Shown piece after piece: positions 36,635 to 49,697 of a stretch of DNA of 64,000 bases. The stretch's first letter is position 1; the number at the start of each line of letters is the position of its first letter. Under the pieces are notes generated by a model. The model searched no databases. It saw only the letters and a list, made by a program, of their open reading frames with translations, and had not been told where the DNA came from. This DNA is from Monosporascus cannonballus (lineage: Eukaryota > Ascomycota > Sordariomycetes > Xylariales). The stretch lies in assembly GCA_004154925.1 (NCBI GenBank), contig QJNS01000066.1, forward strand, positions 62,001-126,000, in the 5' to 3' direction. The position numbers and the translations under genes are program-made.

Positions 36635-39600
36635 GAATTTTAACGGGTTCCCAAATGTTTTCGAAATCCGAGTAGTTTTTTTATTTAATTAGGTACTGAG
36701 TAAAACCGTCCGTTTTTCTTTTATCAATTATTTGTTTTATTTCGTATACTGTATTATTCTTTATTCCCATTTCGTTTTATATTATATATATCTTAACTAT
36801 ATTTGTTATTTATTCAAATATAGAAACATAAAAAACTAAACAGAACTTAACTTTTGGTAAATATTTTAGCGGGTAATTATTTTTTAAAATCTTTTTAATA
36901 ATTTTATATAGATCGATATATTTAGAATCGAGTTTCCTATTACGTCGTGTTATTTAAATACTTTTATAACTATATAAACCACATTCCCTTTATCGAGAAT
37001 AAATTTTCTTACCTTTTTTAATTATAATATTTATTTATTTTATTTCCTACGAATTCCAGTTTTATTTTTATATCTTAATATAATTATTGAAATTATGTTC
37101 AAAACAAATTATTTTAACGTTAAAAAATGCGTTATTTCGTTTTTTATAACTCTTTAAAATAAATTCAAAATTAACGTTCGCAAATATTATGTAAATATTT
37201 TCGTAATATTTAGTAATATAAGCCAGTTATATGATTAATAATTTTTTAACCTCATTATTTTATTTATAATTAATGTAATATCGGAAATAAGTTTCCAAAA
37301 TTTAATTTACTCGTTATAGTTATTTATTTATTTACGGTGTAAAAGTCCTAAATAAGTAATAATTTAAGACGATTTATAGTATAAAGCTTTGTTAAAATTT
37401 AAATACAAATAATAATTCATTATTTAAAATAATTTTTATTAATAATTTATATATGTTATTTACTCGGCGTTTATATTATTATAATATAGTAAGACAAAAG
37501 AGAATTTCGAAAATCGATTAACGATTACGAGGATGCTATCGTAATATATTTTTGTATCGATATTTCCTCATATAAAAAGTTTAGTGATAAAATTTATTGT
37601 AATCGAGTCCTATAATTTCTTTAAAATTGGTAATAATTATAATATTCATAGAGTTTATATCGTTGTACCTTAGCCTTATAATAATGATTATATTTTATCG
37701 TATTTTCTAAACTATTATATTTATTTTAGAAAATAAATATATACGTTTAAGTCGTTTTAAGGTTTTATAAATCCTTAGATATCCGTATAATTGAGATTTA
37801 TGTATTTTTCATACCAGATTTTCCTACTATTTTTCTAGAACTTGTATTTTGTTTGTTTTTTAGTTTTTTGAAAAACCGTCGTTATACTGCTGAAACTTTT
37901 AATATATATCAAAAGGCATTGCCCGAATTATCGTAATTTGTTGTAAGCTTAAATATTCTCTTATAATGGTATTTAAAATTATATAATTAACTTTAACTAA
38001 TTTCTTTTTAAAATTTGGTCGCCTATTTAGGATAGCGGCTTTACCGTTTTCTAAGCCCTTTTTATAGATAATAACGAAGTTAAAGTGCGCCAATTCCGTT
38101 GCGTATTTTAATTATCGTCCTATAAATTCCCTGGTCGTAATAAAGCGGTTAAAATTCTAGTGATCTGTATAAATTTTGATCTGGTGCTAATTCCATTTTA
38201 GGAAATGCCTAAATTCTCGAAAAACCATAATAATGGTTATAAATCCCTTATGTGAAATACCGCAATTAAATTCGATTCTTTTTAACTTATTTAACAGAAC
38301 ACAATAAAGTATAATTTATTTCTATTATTTCATTATTTGATTATTATACTTAACGTATAATTCGAAATATCGGTTTTTAATTTAACAGGGCGAATTAATT
38401 CGTACATAATTAGTATTAGCTTTTTAAAAATTATAATTTTGATTTCTAAAAATGTTTTTTCTCTTTCGGGCGTTTATTTAAACTTTTCTTTTTGTAAAGT
38501 TAGCTAAAGATATGGTTATTTTGCTAAAACTTCGAATAAATTTCTTATAGTAATTAACGAATCTAAGAAATACCGGTACCTTTTTGACCATTATTGGCGT
38601 TTGTTATTTTATGATTGTAGTAACTTTCTTTGGGTTTATTTTGATATATTTTGAATTAATTATATGTTCTAGATATTTTACTTTTAGTTTATAAAATTTA
38701 ATCTTTTCTACGTTAATTAATAATTTTACGTTGTGTAAAACTTAAAAAATCTTATAAACATATCTTATATATACCTTTTACGTTTTCGAAAAAATAAGAA
38801 TATCGTCGAGGTAGTACACCACAAAAATATCGATATATTTTCGTAATACATGATTTAGTATTCGTTGAAAAGTTGCTAATACGTGCGTAAGTTCTATTAG
38901 CGTAACCAAGCACTTAAATAGTCCGTATTTAGTTTTAAAAGCTATTTTTTATTTATGTTTTTTTTTGATCCTAATAAAGTTATATCTATTTCTAGGCTCG
39001 CATGTTATAAACTATTTTGCTCCGTAAAATCGGTTTTTCATTTCTATAAAAAGGGGTAATGGTATTAGATCCTTAGCAGTAATATTGTTCAATTGTCGAT
39101 AATTAATTATAAGTCACCATTTCTGATTTTTTTAAATTCGAAAAATATGAAATATTTCGCTGATAATTTTGAAAACGGAATTTATCTGTTTAATAACCTA
39201 TTTTTCAAATATCTTTTAAAAGGACCTAATGTATTTTCGTTAAAATTGTAAATGGGGTAAATTTTTATTACTAAAACCTTTTTTAAAACTATTTTATAAA
39301 TTTATTCGTTATATTTTGGTATTTTCGTATTAGGTGTTTTCTTGAAAAGCCGTTTGTATCGGTAATATAATAATGCTATATTGATTAAATTTTTTGATTT
39401 TTAAGATTATTATTTTAAATCGTTATTTAATTGCCTTGATTTCGTTTTAATAATAACAACCTTACGTTATATATTTCTTTAATCTTTATTTTCTTTTTTA
39501 TGCCTTATTCCTCTATATAATAAGATATCTGTCGTATTGTTATACCTATATTTGTCGCCATTTTCTATCGGATATTAAGATCTTATATTTTCTTTTTTTT

Positions 39601-41301
39601 GGTTTAACGAAGTATAAGGGGAACTTTACTTCGCCAGTCCTTTTGTTAATTAAGATTTCATGCTAGCGTATCCATGGTAATCCTATAATTATATTATAAT
39701 TCCTAAATAGAACGATATCAGAATTAAAATATTTAATATCGTCCTTAGATAAAACTATCGAAATAATTAATTTTGCATAAGATTTTTCCGTTGTCGTAAG
39801 CAAATTCCCAACCTTCGGTATTCGTACTTATATCAGGTTTTAACCTATATTTCCATAGTAATTTGAATTTGTTAACTATATTCGATATAGTATAATTTTC
39901 GCCTAAGGTTTCGTAATTTACTATTCCGATATACTAATATTTTCCGATTCGTATATCCAAGGTAATAAAATTATTAACGTCTCTTATCATCGTATTTAAA
40001 TCCTTTGTTAGGAGTTGTTTTTAACTTTTCGTAATTTCTTTATCTTGCGGCCTTTTTATAAGTAACTTTTTTTAAATTCCTTTTTGAATTTCTCGAATTT
40101 TATTTATATTTCTATATTTAGCGTATTAAGCTGTTATATCCGTCGTCATTGCCGGAATAATATTTCTTCGAGTTACATCAATTATTTTGGGTTTTATTAT
40201 AATTTCGTTCCTTATAAGATAAATTATTTTTCCAATGTTCCGACCGTATTTCAATATACGTCGTATTTATTATCGTATTATAGGTCGTTTATGAACTAAC
40301 CTATTTCTTCTTTGATAACGTTTTTTTCCTTAAAGCTTTTAATAATTACCCATTGAAAATGGAGGTTTATAATGGCCTTTTGACAATATTTCTTTAGTGC
40401 ATGCTAGATTAATTCATTTTCCGTCTAGTAGTTATATTGTTCGTAATAATAAAAAAGGTTTTTCCTACGAGCATCAAACGTTTCCGGGCCAGTTTTTTTT
40501 CGACCAGTTAATTAATATTATTTTCCGGAGTCATATATCGAAAATATCGATATTTTTATTTATCGTTCTTATTATTTCCGGTTCGATTTGGAAAATCGAA
40601 TCTCTTATAATATATCCAGGTAATCCTTCTGTAAATATGCTATTTCTGTTCTTCGTAATCAGGGCATTCTCGTTATCGGCAATATGTCGCATACATTTTA
40701 CCGTATCGATCAGAGGTTCCAGGATAAATGTCCGTTATCCATTCCTAATATTCTTTCAGCCATTTTCCGAAAACACATTACTATTTTTTGGACGTCTTCT
40801 AGGCCAGCTTTTTAGGTTTTTGCATCCTTTGTCGAATTTCTTATCGAGACGGCACGTGTTCGTACTGGGCCCGAAATATATTAATAACCTTATTATCATT
40901 CCTTTAATTGTTCCTCGACTTTTTTTGGATACGGGTTTCTAGTTATATTAATAGGACCTTTTAGATGCTTTGTATTATGCTGCCTTATGCCTCGTCTGGT
41001 TACAATTAAAGCACTTGATCTGGCTTTAATCCTTTCTTTAAACCGTATCTAGGGTTATGAGTTCTGGTGCGGTGCTATGGAATATAAATGGTACGTTATA
41101 TTTTTTTTCTTAATTGGCCGACTGGCCTCCATATCTTAGCATGTATTATCCCTTTTTTTCTATACGTTGTTCGTATAATCTATTGTTAATTTTAATTGAT
41201 TTTGTAATATACTTATTTAAGGTTTTGAGTTTTGAAAACTTAATAATTTTATTTTTAACGTTATTCTTTAATTCTTTATAAAATATATCGATTAAATTAT
41301 T
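36610..41301 (-). pseudogene. pol and gag 3' part of E6
   Basis: Minus-strand integrase, RNase H, RT (YLDD intact at 38802-38813), protease and the C-terminal part of gag. A 181-codon open frame on the plus strand (40397-40942) lies antisense to the gag-protease region and matches the same antisense strand in E5 and E7, so it is a shadow. Frames are broken by stops but fewer than in E2-E4. Confidence 0.8.
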
Positions 41302-41347
41302 TATTACGATCCAAGCAGATGTAGCCTGCAGAAACGGTCAAACTAGG

Positions 41348-41552
41348 TATGAGAATACAGCCCCTATAAGGATAAGGCTGGTAGCCGACCAGCCACCGAT
41401 CAGCCACCGACCCACTTACTAGTATAAATCCACCATCTGGCAGCTAGTAAAAATGCCAGATGGAAATAACCTAATACACTTACTTTTTTGAATCTACTTT
41501 ACGACTGGTCGGAGATCACCTTACCTAGCTTATAGTTATCCATTATTTTATA
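41348..41552 (+). repeat. 5' LTR of element G
   Basis: It starts TATGAGAATACAGCC (TG changed to TA) and ends CCATTATTTTATA. It contains GGCTGGTAGCCGACCAGCC, an imperfect palindrome. Nearly all differences from the 3' copy are C/T or G/A. Confidence 0.92.
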
Positions 41553-41577
41553 ATTTTTTTATCTGTTATAAAAAATA

Positions 41578-44500
41578 ATGCAATAATTACTAGAAGCAGA
41601 ATTCGCTAATTGCAAAATGAACTTAGGTTATTAATCAAAAAAACCGCCGATCGGAACCTAATTAACGAACAATTAATTACGGTACGGAAACAGGCAAAAA
41701 AGCTTATAACGGAACCTTAATAAGTAAAAGACCATAATTTCCGGGATCTTAAATTATCTTATATATATAATAAGGATATATCCCGATAACCGTTAGCTAA
41801 ACGGTCGGAAAACGGACGTAACATAACAAACGCGTCCTGGAATTTAAAGTAAAAAAAAATAAACTTTTTAATAATAACCAGATTTTGTAAATTATTCGTT
41901 AGCAGAACAAATAATATTTGGAATTATTCCGATAACTAGTTAAATAATAAGTAATAATATAAGTTAAAAAAATAAAGTTTTATAAGTTAATTACGATATC
42001 GTCGTAAAAGCCTAAAGGCGATAAACGAATACCGCATTATAATTATCGGAAATTTTCCAAACGTATGTTAATTAAAAAAAAAAGATTAGATAAAAGTTAT
42101 TATAAAAGTTTATGCCGAAAGGCCAGGGCGAAATGCCTTTATTTATATTTAATGGGTTATAAGTTATATAAATATTTTTATTATAAATATTTAATAATTA
42201 TACCGTATTATGCTTAATTAATTTAATTATGAAAAAAAAACTAAAAATAAAAAACTTATAGATTTTTATTAGAAAAAATTACGTAAATTCTAATTTTCTT
42301 GATAAAAAATATAGAAAATAATTTATAGAATTATAATAATAATCCGATTAATCGCCGTTGGATTTTTACGTTAAATAAAAATTCTTAATTGATAAAATAA
42401 AGTTTGCGAACGCCCTTAACCCGGAAAACGATAGGGATAATAAACGTTTTATTTTTAATTATTTTTATAAATTAATATTAAGATTATAAAATATCTAATT
42501 ACGGAAAAACGTTAAACTGGAACAAATTAATAACGTGTTAAATAAAATAAAGGGTTATTAGGACGCTTAGAAAAAAGCAAAGGAAAACTAATTATTTTCT
42601 GTTAAAGATATTAATTAAAATAAACGATTTTATTTTAACGTTTTTAGGAAAAAGAAAATCCTTAGAATAAATTAAAGGCGCCGTACGGAAATAATAAGAA
42701 CTGTAAGTATTTTTATATTCGGAAGGCAAATAATCGCCGATTTAATCCAATTAGAATAAATCCGTATAATTTAATACTTTTAATTTTTAAAAAGGCTTAC
42801 TTAAATATTATAATTATAAAAAGCTAAATTATAAAAACGTAAATTATAAATCAAAAAAGGATACGAAAACCTTATTATTCCGGTTATACGGAAACTGATT
42901 TCCGAAAACCGTATAAAACGTTATAATATATAATAATAAATTAAATTAATCTTTAAACGTAAATCCAAAAAAGGAGCCGGAATAAACGTATATGTCCAGT
43001 TTATTTCGGCTAATAATTATAAAACGATTGGAATAAAACCGTTTTTTAAAAAGAAAGTATGTATTAAAAAAAGTACGGAGGACGTAATAGTATAAATAAA
43101 GATAAATACCGGAGCACAAATAAATATTATAAGCAGAAAGTTAACGAGAAAATTTAATTTCTAATTAATTTTCATAAATATTCCGGGCTTTATCGGCGTT
43201 AACGGTACGTATATTAAATATTATAAGGCTTACGAAATTTTTATTAGCATAATAAATAATAACGGAAACGAACAAAAATTTAAGTAAATTTATTTTGTAA
43301 TATGCTGTAACCGAAAAACGCCCGATTTTTTATTATTTAAAAATGGATTAAATAAATTAAGAATTTTATTAAATATAATTATATATTAATAATTATACGG
43401 ATTATTATAAAAGATTACTAAATAAAAAATCGTAAATATAGTATTTTCTGGTAAGCAAATTTATACCGTTAATTCAATAAGTTTAGCCGAAAAACTAAAT
43501 ATCCCGGAATTCGGGAAATAACAAAAATACGGGATAACCGATTTCCTTATATATTTAAAAATTTCCGGCGAATATATTCCGAAAAAATAGCTAAAAAAAT
43601 ATTTTAATTACTAAAGACAAAATATGTAATAAAATTAATCCCAAAGAAAACGCCCTTATTTAACCTAATTTATCTTATTTCGGAAGCCTAAAGAAAGATA
43701 TTCGAAAAATATAATTAAAAAATTTTAAAGGTAGGCCGGATATGTTATTCGAAAGCGGACGTAAAAGTATTAATATTATTTGTGTCCAAAAAGGACGGCA
43801 ATTTCCGATTATATGTTAATTATAAAGGGTTAAATTAGGTAACGATAAAAAACCGATATTCTTTATTTTTAATTTTAAAAATAATAAATTATTTAAAATT
43901 AACTTAAGTATTTTCGAAAATTAATTTTAAAAGTTTTTATTATTGTATTAAGATTAAAAAACGTAATTAATAAAAAATTATTTTTCGAACGTAATACGGG
44001 TAATTCGAATATATAATTATATTATTTAATTTTATTTACGCATTAATTATGTTTTAAACTTATATGTATAAAATATTAATGAAATTAATTAATTATACAT
44101 AAATAATATATTTATATAATATAATTATTTATTTAGATAACGAAAAAAATATACCAAATATTTCCAATTAATTGACGAACGATTATTATAATATTAATTA
44201 TATACCAAAACGTTTAAATACGAATTCTTTTAAAAAAAATAAAGTTTTTAAGATTTATAATTAATATTAACGGCTTAAAAATAAACCGCCGATAGGTTAA
44301 TATTATTAAAATATAATTAAAGTTAAAGTTAATTTATAATATTTAAATATTTTTGGAATTCGTAAACTTTTATCGGAAATTTATCGTTTATTATTTATAT
44401 ATTACCAAACTTATTATTAAGTTTTTAAAAAGGGCGTAAAGCAAAAAAAAATAATAAAATTCCGATAACCCGAAAAAGCTAAAAAAACCTTCCGAAACTT

Positions 44501-47060
44501 AAAAAATACCTTTTAATCGGCGAATATTTTCCGATATTAAAATAATATTAAAAATACCAAAGTTAAAATAAACATTTTAACAAAATTATATTAAAAATAG
44601 TTTTATAAAAATACGGAAAGTATTAACGCTTAATTACATATTAATTACGAAAATTATATTTAACCAAAAAACAATAAATTATAAGGTAATAAAAACTTTT
44701 AATAATTATAAAAAACTTAAAATATTAATAGTAATATCTTAAGGATATAGAAAAGAATTTCTTAATATTTACCGATTATATGGCATTAAAGGATATAATA
44801 AAGGCGTTAGCATGTAATTTTAAAAAAAGATTAATTCGATAAGTTTATTATTTTACGTAATTTGATTTTAAAATCTAATATTAACCGGGCGCTACCAACC
44901 CGGCGAAAAGGTTATTTAAACGCCCGGATTATATATTAAGAGAAATCGCGTATAAAAACGTAATTCTTACGTTATTTAAGAAATTCGGATTTACGAATAA
45001 TATGCCGGAAAACGTACGGAAAACGGTCGTAAATATATAATGCGATTTAAAATATTATAAAAAGGCTAAAGGCATTATAAAAATAACGCAGAATTTATTC
45101 GCTGCAAAATTTTTAAATAGATTTTAAGTAATAAAAATTCAAATAATTGCTATCCGCGTAAAAAAAGTGGAAAACCTTTATTATACGATTATAAAACATT
45201 TTCGAAAAAAAAGGAAATAAAAAATTATATATTTGTCAAATTTATTATTGACAAATAATAATATAAGTACGAATTATAACAATAATACGATTAACGGTTA
45301 AATAATAGTAATTATAAATTATAATTATATTACAATCGGATTCCGAAAAATCCGGGGAAAACGAAATTAATATTAAGGTTATTATTTATAATTAATACGT
45401 TTTACGTTTTTTGTTAAAAAAATTATTTAAGGATAAAACGGTATTTTAGCCGAAAACTTTCCGACAATTTTACGATTAGGTTTAAAAACTGCAAATTAAA
45501 GATTTATAGATTATAGAATTAATACGGATAATTAAACGCCAAGCCGGAATAAAAAAAAGATATTTTCTGAACCTAAATAAGGCTTTATATTATCGGGATA
45601 AATTCGTAATACCTTTATAAAGCGCTTTACGGAAATAATTAATTAATTAATATTATAATAATCTAAAAGTAAAATAAATAAAATATATCTGTACGTTAAA
45701 ATTAATAATTAAAATTTTTTATTAGGAAAATATGGCGCATAATATTTGAAAATATGTTAAGTAATATTTAAATTATTAGGCCATAATAAAATTACGTTAT
45801 AAATTATATAAATAATTATAACTTTTACTATTATTTAAATAACCTTTTTAAAAAAATTTATTAAATTTTATTACGGGATTTTCTAAAAACTTAGGTTTAA
45901 ATAAGTTAAAGTAGAACGTAATTCTGGTAATCGTCGACCGTTTTACAAAATTAAAATTATTTATTTTTTCGGTTAAAATCTTAACTGCAGCCAAATTAGC
46001 CTAATTAGTTTACGGTAAAGTTAAATGCAAATTAAGTACGTTAATTAAAATTATTAATAATAAAAATAAATTATTAATAAATTAATTTTAAGCGGAAATT
46101 TATAAGGAATAAAAAATAAAGCTGTAAATATTAACTGTTTATTATTTGTAAATTAATAAATAAACGGAACGTATTCATTAAATTTTAAAATATTATTGCC
46201 GTAATTATATTAATAAGTATTAATATAATTAAATAAAGTTATTATAAAATACGGAATTTATATATAATAATATATGGAACGTATTTACCGGCCGTTTTCC
46301 GTTTGAAATTTTATATAAATATTATTTAAAAATAATAAAATACCTTTTACAAAAGTTTAAGGGATAAATATAAAAAATTAAGGAACGTTTCGAAAACATA
46401 ACGGTTATTCGTCGAATAATATATAAATATTAGGAAAAAATAACAATAACTTAAAAAAATATTATAATTAACATTATATATTTATGGGATTTTAATTAAA
46501 ATAATAAATAAATTTATTAACTAAAAACTTTAAGTTTAAAAATAAAAATTTTATATTTATTTATATCCAGATTACGATTAAGGAATAAATAAGTTCCTAA
46601 ACGTATAAACTAATTCTTTTTATTAAATATTAATAAATATATAAAATATTTTTAATATCTTTATTAAAACCGTAATATAACCGGGAACCGGGTAACGTTT
46701 AAATAACGTTACCGGATTTAATAAAGGAATAAAAAAATAAATAATAAAAAATATCCTCCGTTACCGAAATAATCGAAAATAACGTAAATATTTAATTAAA
46801 TAAGGAAATTAGCTCGCCGAATATAATACGTAAAAGTTTCGGAAATATTTCGAATATATATTTAAAATATTATAATATTTCAAAAGAAATTAAATATATA
46901 TATAAAAAATAAAATAACCTAAAAACTATACGATAATAATAAATTAATCAGAAATTAATTTTTTAATAATTATAAAAATTATAAAAAATAATTCCAAACA
47001 AAATTAAAATATTAATATTAAAATATTATTTAATTATATAATTGTTTTTAAGTTTTTGGC
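41578..47060 (+). pseudogene. gag-pol remnant of element G
   Basis: Gag starts near ATG 41578 (MQQLLEAEFANCKMN). A CCHC zinc knuckle lies at 42806-42847, but all four metal ligands are now Tyr with intact C-x2-C-x4-H-x4-C spacing. The protease DTGAQ motif has its Asp changed to Asn (43105-43107). The RT box at 44130-44141 reads YLDN. RNase H ends with the RPGATNPAD-type segment near 44880-44930. Integrase spans about 45100-46300, and a chromodomain-like end is suggested near 46780-46930. Many stops; non-functional. Confidence 0.85.
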
Positions 47061-48540
47061 GAATAATTACCTTATTATATATTAATCGGAAATTTATAAA
47101 CGATATAAAAAAATTAAATTCTTATTTCGAAAATAAGATTTCGCGTTTAAATATTAAATTTTGCATTAATTAGCCTTTAATAAACATATTAAGAAAATTA
47201 ACATAAAAATATCGAAAAGTAATCGGAAAACATATAACGGCAAAAGGTAAGTACGTTTATCAAATTTATTAAGCATAAAATCCGGAAAAAATTTAGGAAC
47301 GCTTTATTTTTTACAGCAAGTAAAGCTTAAATAATTGGAATATAATTTGTTATTAATCGGAAATAAAGTGCCGTCCTTAAAACATTTAATATATTTAAGT
47401 TTAATAATAATTTTTACTAAATAAAACCATTTTTTAATTATAATTCTTAATAAGTATTAGAATTTGGTTAAGGCGTTAGAAAACGGGCGGAAAATACTTA
47501 TAAATAAAGAACGTAACGGTATAACGGCTTTCGAAAGTTACCTTATTTATAAAGATATTTTAAAATTACGTTTAAACGGAAATTAATCGCAAAATAATAA
47601 GAAGAAAACCGTAATATTTACAAAAAAAAACTAAATTTGCAAATTTATAAAATAATATTAAAATTAGATTTTCGTTATTATAACGGACGATTAAAAATCG
47701 ACCTTAATTATATTAAAAAAACGATATTTCTTAATACTAACTGCATTAAGGGCGAATTCGGCCTTATAAAGGATATTAAGTTAACGACCAACCATAATTA
47801 CGTTAAAACGTTTATATTAAGTACTTACAGTACGACCTTTTTCGAATTCGTCGATTAATTCCTAATTATCGGTACCGAATTAAAAAACCGTTTAGGCGGT
47901 ACCCTTAAGGACAATCGGAATTTGAATAAAAAATTTATAATAATATTAATAATATTAAAAATAATTATTTACTGTACGAAAAGTTTTATAATAATAATTA
48001 CTTATAACGCAATTTAAGGCGTCCGGAATTTAAATATAAACCGTACGGTAATCGAAATAACGTTATATTACGTAAATATAATACGGCTTATTACCGCCTG
48101 TAATACAATTAATATTTATTTTATTATCGACGTCGAAGGAATAACGTTAAAGGAAATCCTAATTTTTCTTAATATCAAAATATTATTTTTTTGGAATTCC
48201 TTACGAAAAAGAGATATGGCGAATGGAAATAATACGTAAAACAAACGGAAAAAGCGAAATAAAAATGAAAAAAACGGGAAACCGAACGGAACGCGTACGT
48301 AAAAGGAATAGAAACAAGAATACGAAAGAGAAAAAAGAAAAAAAGATAAATAAGATAAAATTAAGAACGGATTATAATAAGGAATTAGGCGGAATATAAT
48401 TAATTACATAATATAATATATATTAATTATTACGGTAATTATCTATAATATAATATAATATAAATTATCAATAAGTATACGTAATTAAATTTGCGAAATA
48501 CCTTATATTAAATTAATAATAATGTTATTAGTGATTAATA
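47060..48540. other. Post-pol region of element G with open frames on both strands
   Basis: About 1.5 kb separates pol from the 3' LTR. The first part (47060-47480) is homologous to the preserved patch at 51405-51830. An open stretch of 73 codons runs on the plus strand (47637-47858). The minus strand over the same DNA has a longer frame interrupted only by TAA-type stops. A purine-rich tract at about 48225-48370 encodes a Lys/Arg/Glu-rich segment. Which strand codes is unresolved. Confidence 0.45.
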
Positions 48541-48561
48541 ATTTAAAAGGGGGAAAATAAT

Positions 48562-48767
48562 TATAAAAATATAGCCTTTATAAGGATAAGGCTGGTAGCC
48601 GACCAGCTACCGATTAGCTACCGACTTACTTATTAGTATAAATCCATTATCTGGCAGCTAGTGGGAAACGCCAGATGGAAATAACCTAAAACGTTTACTT
48701 CTTGGAATCTGCTTTACGACTGGTCGGAGATCACCTCACCCAGCTCATAGCTATCCATTATCTTACA
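48562..48767 (+). repeat. 3' LTR of element G
   Basis: Pairs with 41348-41552. It starts TATAAAAATATAGCC (mutated) and ends ATTATCTTACA (unmutated CA). Its 3' half is the less mutated copy. Confidence 0.92.
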
Positions 48768-49095
48768 CTAGGACCTGGGAACAACGTTGTTCTAGGTTAC
48801 GTGACGAGTGCTCAGCGAAAATCTGCTAAGCACGAACGATCAACACTGAACAGCCGCTGAGCAATGCTCTACTGAGCAAAAAATAAACAGTAATAATGGA
48901 AAAAGAATATATACGTTTATTATTCCTATAGCTTATAAAGATCTAATTTGGAATATAATTTCGTTACCTAAGAGACCCTTAATATTACAAGATGTAACTA
49001 AGTTATTTTATTACTCCAGAGTCCCACGATACTTCTGTTAATATAAACCCGTACGACTTAGATTTAATAGTTGGTTAAACCGCCTAGCCGTCACA

Positions 49096-49697
49096 TTATT
49101 ACTTTTATCGTCGGTCTATCCTAGCTTAATTATGAGGTTTTTAAAATTGATAACGTATTTCAAAGGAAGTTCTTTTTGCTATAATCGAAAAATCTGCTAG
49201 GCTGTCGTTCGCTTTTCGTTGAGATTTTCAAAATTGGCCTTTAGTTTTTCTTTTTCTTTTTTTTTTTTTTGAAATTTACATCATTTAAAAAAAATCCGGG
49301 TAGCTCTTTTTTAATCGGGCTGAACGTTTTCTAGGTAATTCTTTATAACTGGTTCAAATTAATCCAAAGTATCTTCCGTAAAGAAAACTATTACAGTAAG
49401 AAATTTGTTTTCAGGTCCGTCTAAATTTTAAAAACGGAAACATATTCGTACCTAAGGAAATTTTAAACGCTTCGCTTTCCATCGTAAGGTTAGGGCATTT
49501 TAACCTTGTGCTTTGGTGCGATAATTTAAGTTAGGGTAATTGCTACCTGCTTTATGAGCTGTTAAATTTGTTTTGCGAGTTTCTTAATTCTGGTTTAGAG
49601 TTGCACAGTAGCAGAGGGTGCTTAGGTATTAGTCGACATTTTGACTGAAGAGTATTGCTTAAAGTCTGATGGTATTATTAAACAAAAGCTTATAACG
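49096..49697 (-). pseudogene. gag 5' part of E6
   Basis: The minus strand starts ATGTCGACTAATACC near 49652, matching the D gag start ATGTCGACC. It continues into the segment matching the D gag KPEKPEPYDGK region, then meets the solo LTR. The leader and primer-binding region lie between it and the LTR at 49698. Confidence 0.75.

Larger units (their letters stand above)
41348..48767 (+). mobile_element. Complete Ty3/gypsy element of family G
   Basis: A plus-strand element of 7420 bases with short LTRs (205 and 206 bases) and a perfect duplication CTAGG (41343-41347, 48768-48772). It is inserted in the solo LTR. LTR and internal sequences are unrelated at DNA level to the E1-E7 family. A polypurine tract, AAAAGGGGGAAAATAA, lies just before the 3' LTR. 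A related fragment is at 51405-54422. Confidence 0.93.
41302..49095 (+). repeat. Solo LTR, U3 type F, split by element G
   Basis: A plus-strand LTR of 369 bases, made of 41302-41347 and 48773-49095. It is flanked by a perfect TTATT duplication (41297-41301, 49096-49100) inside E6 gag. No internal element sequence remains, so it is a solo LTR. U3 begins TATTACGATCCAAGC and holds TTACGTGA (48797-48804) and a near-perfect hairpin GTGCTCAGC/GCTAAGCAC. The end is CTAGCCGTCACA. Confidence 0.92.

Noticed and set aside
40397..40942. 181-codon open frame on the plus strand
   Set aside because: It is antisense to the E6 gag-protease region. Similar short hydrophobic frames occur at the same place in E5 (27679-27861), E7 (56074-56277) and D (58611-58826), as expected for the A+T-rich complement of a mutated gag-pol.
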